Assembly (NCBI GenBank): GCA_013204685.1
Contig: JABMSC010000156.1
Coordinates: 1 to 10,466, forward strand
DNA from: Candidatus Omnitrophota bacterium
Lineage (GTDB): Bacteria > Omnitrophota > Gorgyraeia > Tantalellales > Tantalellaceae
Length of the DNA: 10,466 nt
Reading direction: 5' to 3'
This document shows positions 5,121 to 10,466 of the stretch, in pieces. Position numbers and translations under genes: made by a program. A model generated the notes under the pieces. The model saw nothing but the letters and a program-made list of their open reading frames with translations. It searched no databases and had not been told where the DNA came from. The first letter of the stretch is position 1. Each line of letters starts with the position of its first letter.

Positions 5121-6101
5121 ATGAGCAAAATAAGTATTATAGGGGACGGGGGTTGGGGGACCGCTTTAGCGATCCTTCTCCATACCAAGGGGATAGACAC
5201 TACCCTTTGGAGTATTTCCAGTGAATATGCCGGATATCTCTCTCAGAAAAGGGAAAATACCAAGTTTCTTAAAGGGATATCTTTGCCCGAGGACCTGAAG
5301 ATAACAGCCGATGACGATAAGATCAAAGGTTCCGATTATGTTTTATTTGCTGTTCCCTGTGCCCATTTAAGGTCAATATCCGAACGCTTTAAGGGCAGTG
5401 GTTTCCGCAATATCATAAGCGCGACCAAAGGAATAGAGAACGGGTCCCTGATGAGACCTTCAGAAATACTTAATGAATACTTTCCCGATAGCATGATCAG
5501 TGTGCTCTCGGGGCCCAGTATATCATATGAAGTTGCTACCGGCATACCCACGACGGCTGTTGTTGCATCCGAAGGCAACGATAAAAAAGATATCCAGGCG
5601 TTGCTTATGACAGAAAGGTTTCGTGTTTATACTTCAAGCGATGTGATGGGAGTGGAATTGGGGGGAGCATTAAAGAATATTATCGCAATAGCCGCGGGCA
5701 TTTCCGATGGCCTGGGGTTCGGCACGAATACAAAGGCGGCCATACTTACGAGGGGACTCGCCGAGATAACCAGGCTTGGTTCGGTAATGGGTGCGGATAT
5801 ATCAACATTCAGGGGTTTAAGCGGTATAGGCGACTTGGCCACTACCTGTATAAGCGGTAAAAGCAGGAACCGCTGCTTCGGAGAAGAGGTCGGTAAAGGC
5901 AGAAAAGTTGATGAGATCCTGAACGAAACAGAGATGGTTGTCGAAGGTGTTGGTACTTGTAAGTCTGCATATGAACTTTCAAAAAAGTTCAATATTGAAA
6001 TGCCGATAACCCAGAAAGTATATGAAGTGGTTTATGAAGGCAAGGAAGCAGCGCTTGCCGTCAAAGAACTTATGACCAGAGAAGAAAAGGAAGAGGATTA
6101 A
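5121..6101 (+). CDS. gpsA: Glycerol-3-phosphate dehydrogenase [NAD(P)+]
   Basis: Cytosolic enzyme that reduces dihydroxyacetone phosphate to sn-glycerol 3-phosphate, the backbone used by PlsY and PgsA. It has 326 residues from this ATG. The N-terminal dinucleotide fold has GDGGWGTALA (8-17), matching GxGxWGTALA. SATKGIE (101-107, K103) and LSGPS (129-133) are family motifs. The C-terminal domain has VELGGALKNI (K185), the NTKAAILTRG stretch (203-212) and GLSGIGDLATTC (232-243). A GTG at 5100 would add seven residues, but it lies upstream of the predicted -10 and puts the conserved fold too far from the N-terminus, so the ATG at 5121 is preferred. Neither start has a Shine-Dalgarno sequence. 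tRNA-Pro follows after 11 bases. Confidence 0.96.
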   Translation: MSKISIIGDGGWGTALAILLHTKGIDTTLWSISSEYAGYLSQKRENTKFLKGISLPEDLKITADDDKIKGSDYVLFAVPCAHLRSISERFKGSGFRNIISATKGIENGSLMRPSEILNEYFPDSMISVLSGPSISYEVATGIPTTAVVASEGNDKKDIQALLMTERFRVYTSSDVMGVELGGALKNIIAIAAGISDGLGFGTNTKAAILTRGLAEITRLGSVMGADISTFRGLSGIGDLATTCISGKSRNRCFGEEVGKGRKVDEILNETEMVVEGVGTCKSAYELSKKFNIEMPITQKVYEVVYEGKEAALAVKELMTREEKEED

Positions 6102-6112
6102 GGAATTTGTAA

Positions 6113-6190
6113 CGGGACGTGGCGCAGTCTGGCTAGCGTACTGGTCTGGGGGACCAGGGGTCGCCGGTTCGAATCCGGCCGTCCCGACCA
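6113..6190 (+). tRNA. tRNA-Pro (GGG anticodon)
   Basis: The full cloverleaf can be drawn. The acceptor stem CGGGACG (6113-6119) pairs with CGTCCCG (6180-6186). The D stem is GCGC (6122-6125) with GCGT (6136-6139). The anticodon stem CTGGT (6141-6145) pairs with ACCAG (6153-6157) around loop CTGGGGG, with anticodon GGG at 6148-6150. The T stem GCCGG (6163-6167) pairs with CCGGC (6175-6179) around TTCGAAT. The discriminator is A6187 and CCA is encoded (6188-6190). The C1:G72 pair with A73 is the bacterial tRNA-Pro identity pattern. It reads CCC and CCU codons. Only 11 bases after gpsA, it is probably released from a gpsA co-transcript. Confidence 0.97.
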
Positions 6191-6192
6191 TC

Positions 6193-6234
6193 TTGAGATT
6201 CGGAGTATGGCGCCGGGTATAAAAACACCATACT
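6193..6234 (+). promoter_or_regulatory. Candidate hom operon promoter with flanking dyad
   Basis: TTGAGA (6193-6198) and TATAAA (6218-6223) are 19 bases apart, a little long for sigma-70. The inverted repeat AGTATGG (6204-6210) / CCATACT (6228-6234) encloses the -10 box, which could be an operator or a leader stem-loop. No threonine-rich leader peptide is visible, so classical thr attenuation is not supported. Read-through from gpsA and the tRNA is an alternative source of transcription. Confidence 0.33.
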
Positions 6235-6256
6235 ACGCACTAAAATAGGAGAAAAC

Positions 6257-7558
6257 ATGCGCACAATAAATATTGGCCTCATTGGTCTCGGTACCGTCGG
6301 CATGGGTGTATATGATGCCATAAAGGATTCAGGGGAACTGATCTCGAGAAAGATGGGTGTTTCCGTGGCGATCAAAGGAGTTTGTGATAAGGATAAGGCG
6401 CTATTAGATAGTGTTGATCCTGCGGTTTGTCCGCTAAAGACAACTTCCGCGGATGAACTGATCAGTGACGGGGACATAGACATCATAGTTGAACTTATAG
6501 GCGGAATTGATCCTGCAAAAGAAATAATATTGAGCGCCCTAAAAAATGGAAAACATGTTGTTACTGCAAACAAGGCGCTTCTTTCCGGATGCTGGAAGGA
6601 GATCTTTGATACTGCCGCGCAGAATGAAGTTACCGTTAATTTCGAGGCAAGCGTAGGAGGAGCGATTCCCATTATAAGGACTTTACGCGAAAGTTTCGTA
6701 GCCAATAAGATAAATACGATTTATGGAATTCTTAACGGTACTACAAATTTTATACTGACCGAGATGTCCGAGAAAGGCACTTCTTTTGATGAAGCTTTAA
6801 GTGTTGCTCAGGAAAAAGGTATTGCTGAAAAAGATCCCGAGATGGATATAAGCGGTAAGGATAGCGCGCATAAACTTGCCATACTTTCCCTTTTAGGTTT
6901 TGGCGTAAATATCTCCAATGAAGACATCTATACCGAGGGTATTGCAGATATAAGCCCCGAAGACATCAAAAACGCTGCTAAGTGGGGATACAGTGTGAAA
7001 CTCCTGGCTATCGCCAAGAGCACCTCTCTAGGTCTTCAGCTCAGGGTGCACCCGACTTTGATCAAATCTTCGCGTCTATTGTCAGATGTTAAAGGTGCGG
7101 ATAATGCTATCTTTGTGAGGGGGGATCTCGTCGGAGAATCTTTTCTATTCGGAAAAGGCGCAGGCAGAAAACCTACCGCAAGTTCGGTCGTAGGGGATAT
7201 AGTTGATATTGCCGCAAATATTGCGACCAGCAGCGAAGGGAAATCCCTGCCGTATAACGTTAATTATGCTCGAGATAAAAAGAACATAAAACGCATGGAG
7301 GAGATATGCATTCCATGTTATCTGAGGTTTTCTGTTGTTGATAAACCCGGTGTTCTGGCCAGTATATCTTCGGTTCTTGCTGAGAACGGGATCAGCATAG
7401 CAAGCGTATCCCAGGAGGAAAGAAAAGAAGGGGAAATAGTTCCGGTAATAATTCTGACTTATGCAGCCGAAGAAGGCAGCATGCGAAAAGCTATTGAGAA
7501 AATAGACTCTCAAGACTACGTTAAGGATAAGACGGTTGTTATTCGGATTGAGGAATAG
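6257..7558 (+). CDS. hom: Homoserine dehydrogenase with C-terminal ACT domain
   Basis: Reduces aspartate semialdehyde to homoserine with NAD(P)H, the branch point from the aspartate family toward threonine and methionine. It is 433 residues long, the standard size for the single-function form. The N-terminal Rossmann motif is GLGTVGMGV (10-18). VVTANKALLSG (101-111) carries the conserved Lys106. ILNGTTNFI (158-166) and EKDPEMDISGKDSAHKL (191-207) form the catalytic core, with D202 and K206 at the usual acid/base positions. The ACT domain is at about 355-433 (FSVVDKPGVLASISSVLAEN), implying feedback control by an amino acid, commonly threonine in this family. AGGAG at 6247-6251 lies 5 bases before the ATG. 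It leads a hom-thrC-mutase-lysC operon. Confidence 0.97.
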   Translation: MRTINIGLIGLGTVGMGVYDAIKDSGELISRKMGVSVAIKGVCDKDKALLDSVDPAVCPLKTTSADELISDGDIDIIVELIGGIDPAKEIILSALKNGKHVVTANKALLSGCWKEIFDTAAQNEVTVNFEASVGGAIPIIRTLRESFVANKINTIYGILNGTTNFILTEMSEKGTSFDEALSVAQEKGIAEKDPEMDISGKDSAHKLAILSLLGFGVNISNEDIYTEGIADISPEDIKNAAKWGYSVKLLAIAKSTSLGLQLRVHPTLIKSSRLLSDVKGADNAIFVRGDLVGESFLFGKGAGRKPTASSVVGDIVDIAANIATSSEGKSLPYNVNYARDKKNIKRMEEICIPCYLRFSVVDKPGVLASISSVLAENGISIASVSQEERKEGEIVPVIILTYAAEEGSMRKAIEKIDSQDYVKDKTVVIRIEE

Positions 7559-7561
7559 TTT

Positions 7562-7626
7562 GTGCCGAGTGCTGAGTGCCGAGTGCTGAGTACAATACCC
7601 AGCACCCAGCACCCAGAACTCAGTAC
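7562..7626. repeat. Phased heptamer inverted array forming a 31-bp hairpin, hom-thrC spacer
   Basis: Four GTGCYGA units run from 7562 to 7589 with no phase break. A GTACAAT spacer follows (7590-7596), then four ACYCAGN units (7597-7624: ACCCAGC twice, ACCCAGA, ACTCAGT). 7562-7592 and 7596-7626 are inverted repeats around CAA (7593-7595). As + strand RNA, 24 of 31 positions pair by Watson-Crick. As - strand RNA, five of the mismatches become G-U pairs, giving 29 of 31. It fills nearly all of the hom-thrC spacer, leaving only the thrC ribosome binding site. No T run follows. Confidence 0.8.
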
Positions 7627-7645
7627 ACAAACAAGGAGAGCGTAC

Positions 7646-8710
7646 ATGGGTGTCATAGAACGATATAAAGAGTTTCTTCCGGTAACAGAGAAGACACCGG
7701 TGATCAGCATTGAAGAAGGAGATACACCTTTAATAAAGGCTGACCCAATTGCTGAAATAGTGGGCCCCGGCTATAACGTGTGGCTCAAATATGAAGGCCT
7801 TAACCCGACCGGAAGCTTCAAGGATAGAGGTATGACCATGGCTGTTTCAAAAGCGGTCGAAGAGGGTTCCGGTGCGGTAGCATGTGCCTCGACCGGGAAC
7901 ACTTCAGCTTCAGCGGCAGCGTATGCGGTAAGAGCGAAAATAAAATGTATAGTTGTTATCCCGGAAGGGGCAATAGCTCTCGGTAAACTCGCCCAGGCTC
8001 TTATACACGGGGCCTGTGTAATAGCGGTTAAGGGGAATTTTGATGAGGCGCTAAAAGTCGTAATCGAACTGACCGATAAATATCCCGTGACTTTGGTCAA
8101 CTCTATCAATCCGTACAGGATCGAAGGCCAGAAAACCGGGTCTTTTGAGATCTGTGACAAGCTCGGGTTTGTGCCTGATTATCACGTGCTTCCCGTTGGT
8201 AATGCCGGGAACATTACAGCGTACTGGAAGGGGTATAAAGAATATAAGGGCGCCGGTAAAATAGACTCTCTTCCGAAGATGCTGGGGTTTCAGGCGGCCG
8301 GTTCAGCTCCGATCGTGGACGGTCATCCTATAGAAGATCCAAAGACGATAGCTACGGCAATAAAGATCGGTAACCCGGCCAGTTGGAAGCAAGCTGAAGA
8401 GGCAAGAGATGAATCAGAGGGACTCATCGACAAGGTGACTGATGATGAAATACTTGAAGCATATAAGTTTTTAGCAGGCAAGGTCGGGGTGTTTGCCGAA
8501 CCCGCTTCGGCAGCCGGTGTTGCAGGTGTTTTCAAAAAAGCAAGGGAAGGGTTTTTCCCACCGGGCGACAAAGGGAAAAAACCGAAAAATATAGTTTGCG
8601 TCCTGACAGGGCATGGTCTTAAAGATCCTGATAGAGCCATTAAGTGCCTGGAGTCTCCCCCCGTAGTGGATGCGAATTTAGAAGCAGTGGTTGAAGCGGC
8701 GGGGATATAA
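7646..8710 (+). CDS. thrC: Threonine synthase
   Basis: PLP-dependent enzyme that converts O-phosphohomoserine to threonine and phosphate. It has 354 residues, matching the shorter form of the family. The PLP lysine is K59 in NPTGSFKDRGM (53-63). CASTGNTSASAAAYA (80-94) contacts substrate and cofactor. GNAGN (185-189) is the glycine-rich PLP-phosphate loop, and VNSINPYRIEGQKT (151-164), AEPASAAGVAG (284-294) and TGHGLKDP (321-328) are further family motifs. The ATG at 7646 is chosen because it has a good GGAG (7635-7638) 7 bases upstream. The frame stays open to a GTG at 7562, but those 28 codons are the heptamer repeat and encode nothing ThrC-like. Its substrate needs a homoserine kinase, and no thrB lies nearby. 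Confidence 0.96.
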   Translation: MGVIERYKEFLPVTEKTPVISIEEGDTPLIKADPIAEIVGPGYNVWLKYEGLNPTGSFKDRGMTMAVSKAVEEGSGAVACASTGNTSASAAAYAVRAKIKCIVVIPEGAIALGKLAQALIHGACVIAVKGNFDEALKVVIELTDKYPVTLVNSINPYRIEGQKTGSFEICDKLGFVPDYHVLPVGNAGNITAYWKGYKEYKGAGKIDSLPKMLGFQAAGSAPIVDGHPIEDPKTIATAIKIGNPASWKQAEEARDESEGLIDKVTDDEILEAYKFLAGKVGVFAEPASAAGVAGVFKKAREGFFPPGDKGKKPKNIVCVLTGHGLKDPDRAIKCLESPPVVDANLEAVVEAAGI

Positions 8711-8735
8711 GAGTTCGGACTGAATAAGGAGCAAT

Positions 8736-9935
8736 ATGAAATATATAATACTCGTACCAGATGGTATGTCCGGCCTTCCTCTCGAAGACTTGAACGACAG
8801 GACATGCATGGAGGCAGCCAATACGCCAAATATGGATATGATCGCCCGCAAAGGAATTGTGGGCATGGTAAAGAATATACCAAAAGGCATGACTCCTGCC
8901 AGCGACGTGGCTAATCTTTCGATCCTGGGATACGATCCCGAGAAGTATTATTGCGGGAGGGGTCCGTTGGAAGCCGTTAATCTGAAAGTGGAACTTGGCG
9001 AAAATGATGTGGCCTTCCGCTTTAATACGGTTACAGTAGCTAACGATAAGATGATCGATTATAGCGCAGGGCATATTAGCACTAAAGAAACGTCGATTCT
9101 GGTGGACAAGCTCGATAAAGATCTTGGCAGTGAGAAGTTCAGGTTTTATGCGGGGACCAGTTACCGCAATCTTCTCATGGTCCATTGCGACTCTCCTGCC
9201 GAAGCGGATAAGTTGTCCAAGGTGCGGTGTTTTCCTCCTCATGACATACTGGATCGATCAATATCAAAATATCTGCCAAAAGAACCTGAACTGCTTGAGA
9301 TAATGGAAAGATCCAAAGCTATATTGGGAACTCAAGACATAAACAAGGTGCGCATAGATCTGGGACAGAACCCTGCTAATATGATATGGATTTGGGGCCA
9401 GGGCAAAAAACCTAATATACCGACATTTAAAGAGGCGTATGGTATTACCGGCGGCATGATATCCGCGGTGGATCTCCTTAAAGGCATGGGGCACCTGCTG
9501 GGCCTTGAAGTCGTGGAAGTTCCCGGGGCCACAGGTTATTACGATACTAATTACGAAGGTAAGGCGGAAGCCGCTCTTGATATTCTAACCGGAAAAGATT
9601 TTGTATTCGTCCATGTAGAAGCTCCCGATGAGGCGGGTCACAACGGGGATGTAATGGCCAAAATAAAGGCCATTGAGAACTTTGACAGCAAAATAACCGG
9701 CAGGATCATTGAGGCTCTTTGCGATAAAGAGGATCACAGGATACTTATCCTGCCGGATCACCCGACGCCGGTGGCAAAAAGGACGCATACATCTGATCCT
9801 GTACCGTTCGCAATGGCCGGCACAGGGATAGAGGCTGATGATGTTACGGTCTTCAGCGAGAAGTCGGCGAAAGCCGGCAGTGTACCCGTAAAACCGGGTT
9901 CGGAGTTAATGTCAATGCTATTGAATAAAGGATAA
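8736..9935 (+). CDS. Phosphoglycerate mutase-family protein (ApgM-like), possible homoserine kinase
   Basis: Alkaline-phosphatase-superfamily protein of the archaeal-type cofactor-independent phosphoglycerate mutase family, 399 residues long, a full family length. The metal-binding and nucleophile motifs are present: VPDGMSG (7-13, D9), TPASDVANLSILGYDP (53-68, with S56 as the phosphorylated serine), EAPDEAGHNGD (295-305, D298 and H302), DHPTP (341-345) and H351. GRGPLEA (74-80) is another conserved block. The start has AAGGAG (8726-8731) 4 bases upstream. A subfamily of these proteins has been annotated as a proposed homoserine kinase (TIGR02535). Its place between thrC and lysC, with no thrB present, fits that role. 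An ordinary glycolytic mutase (3-phosphoglycerate to 2-phosphoglycerate) is the alternative. Family confidence is high; the kinase role is inference. Confidence 0.9.
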   Translation: MKYIILVPDGMSGLPLEDLNDRTCMEAANTPNMDMIARKGIVGMVKNIPKGMTPASDVANLSILGYDPEKYYCGRGPLEAVNLKVELGENDVAFRFNTVTVANDKMIDYSAGHISTKETSILVDKLDKDLGSEKFRFYAGTSYRNLLMVHCDSPAEADKLSKVRCFPPHDILDRSISKYLPKEPELLEIMERSKAILGTQDINKVRIDLGQNPANMIWIWGQGKKPNIPTFKEAYGITGGMISAVDLLKGMGHLLGLEVVEVPGATGYYDTNYEGKAEAALDILTGKDFVFVHVEAPDEAGHNGDVMAKIKAIENFDSKITGRIIEALCDKEDHRILILPDHPTPVAKRTHTSDPVPFAMAGTGIEADDVTVFSEKSAKAGSVPVKPGSELMSMLLNKG

Positions 9936-9939
9936 TGCC

Positions 9940-10466
9940 ATGAAAACAAAAGGTATAATAGTACAAAAATACGGCGGGTCAAGTGTAGCAAATCCTGAAA
10001 AGATAATAGGTGTGGCAAAAAGGATCGCCGCTACAAGGAAAAAAGGATATGACGTTGTTGTGGTTGTCTCCGCGCTTGGAGGGACCACTGACGGCTTGAT
10101 AAGACTTGCGGGTGAGGTTACCGAATCTCCTTCGGAGAGGGAGCTTGATATGCTCATGGCTACCGGTGAGCAGGTTTCAGTTGCGCTTCTTGCCATGGCC
10201 CTGCACAGGCTGGGACAGGAAGCGATCTCGTTTACCGGCGCCCAGGTAGGCATAATAACGGATTCCTCCCATACTAAAGCGAAGATCATTGATATCTCGA
10301 CAGGAAAGATAAGGCAGGAACTCTCCAAAGGAAGGATCGTTATTGTCGCGGGGTTCCAGGGGATCAATCTGGACCAGGAAATAACAACTCTGGGAAGAGG
10401 CGGTTCTGATATGACGGCTGTTGCGCTTGCGAAAGTCCTGAATGCCGGCATGTGTGAGATCTACAC
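9940..10466 (+). CDS. lysC: Aspartate kinase, 5' part, truncated by window end
   Basis: Phosphorylates aspartate, the first step of lysine, threonine and methionine synthesis. The ATG at 9940 follows the mutase-like gene stop by 4 bases. AAAGGA (9927-9932) is the ribosome binding site, 7 bases upstream. 175 codons are visible without a stop, then the window ends; the family is usually about 400-460 residues with C-terminal ACT domains, which are outside. Visible kinase motifs are VQKYGGSSV (8-16), VVSALGGTTDGLI, ATGEQVSVALLA, GFQGINLDQEITTLGRGGSD and TAVALAKVL. KYGGSS replaces the commoner KFGGTS, a conservative change. Whether it has lysine- or threonine-responsive ACT domains, or is fused to another enzyme, cannot be seen here. 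Confidence 0.96.
   Translation, partial: MKTKGIIVQKYGGSSVANPEKIIGVAKRIAATRKKGYDVVVVVSALGGTTDGLIRLAGEVTESPSERELDMLMATGEQVSVALLAMALHRLGQEAISFTGAQVGIITDSSHTKAKIIDISTGKIRQELSKGRIVIVAGFQGINLDQEITTLGRGGSDMTAVALAKVLNAGMCEIY

Noticed and set aside
5979..6191. Minus-strand 70-residue frame beginning MVGTAGFEPATPGPP
   Set aside because: It is the antisense translation of the tRNA-Pro gene, a well-known source of spurious GTAGFEPATP proteins in databases.
6200..6256. Threonine attenuator leader before hom
   Set aside because: No leader peptide rich in Thr or Ile codons and no terminator hairpin with a T run.
6133..6705. Minus-strand 190-residue frame ending DGRIRTGDPWSPRPVR
   Set aside because: It is antisense to hom and to the tRNA; the C-terminal motif is again the tRNA antisense artefact, and hom on the + strand is unambiguous.
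7562..7626. CRISPR-like array
   Set aside because: The units are only 7 bases with no unique spacers and are arranged as inverted halves; there are no cas genes.
8640..9242. Minus-strand 200-residue open frame
   Set aside because: It is antisense to the mutase-family gene and the thrC end, with no recognisable domain and no credible ribosome binding context.
9918..10451. Minus-strand 177-residue open frame
   Set aside because: It lies opposite lysC, whose kinase motifs are clear on the + strand; low-complexity Ser/Pro composition is typical of a shadow frame.

Overview
The window is a chromosomal stretch of a bacterium, dense in housekeeping genes, with every confident gene on the + strand. 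The tRNA-Pro (encoded CCA, C1:G72, A73), LepA, LepB, Der, PlsY and GpsA are all bacterial types. The hom-thrC-phosphoglycerate-mutase-like-lysC order and the heptamer repeats between genes suggest an uncultured anaerobe-type lineage such as Omnitrophota or a Desulfobacterota relative. That placement is inference from general knowledge and is tentative. No phage, transposase, CRISPR array or resistance gene was seen.

Layout. Positions 1-3578 hold the 3' part of lepA (elongation factor 4), then lepB (signal peptidase I), pgsA (phosphatidylglycerophosphate synthase) and der (double GTPase for 50S assembly). lepB to der are tightly packed and pgsA/der overlap by 14 bases. A 150-base spacer rich in 7-base-period repeats separates der from plsY (3729-4358). 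Positions 4359-5120 form a looser island. It holds a probable terminator, a weak promoter candidate, an unrecognised basic 97-residue ORF, a 16-bp perfect palindrome, a possible 37-residue hydrophobic miniprotein with a good ribosome binding site, and two strong perfect hairpins. A near-consensus extended -10 promoter then sits almost on top of the gpsA start codon. gpsA (5121-6101) is followed 11 bases later by tRNA-Pro(GGG).

Positions 6257 to the end hold a threonine/aspartate-family operon: hom, thrC, a phosphoglycerate-mutase-family protein, and the 5' part of lysC. The ribosome binding sites are good and the spacing is short, except for an 87-base hom-thrC spacer that is almost entirely an inverted heptamer array.

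How the genes fit together. GpsA makes sn-glycerol 3-phosphate, PlsY acylates it, and PgsA uses it again to make phosphatidylglycerophosphate, so three steps of phospholipid synthesis lie close together. LepA and Der act on ribosome function and assembly; LepB processes exported proteins. LysC, Hom and ThrC give the aspartate-to-threonine route except aspartate-semialdehyde dehydrogenase and homoserine kinase. No classical thrB is present, and the mutase-family gene between thrC and lysC is a plausible substitute kinase.

The most notable non-coding signal is the pair of phased heptamer inverted arrays at 3591-3660 and 7562-7626. They have different unit sequences but the same architecture, and an ACCCAGC unit occurs in both spacers.
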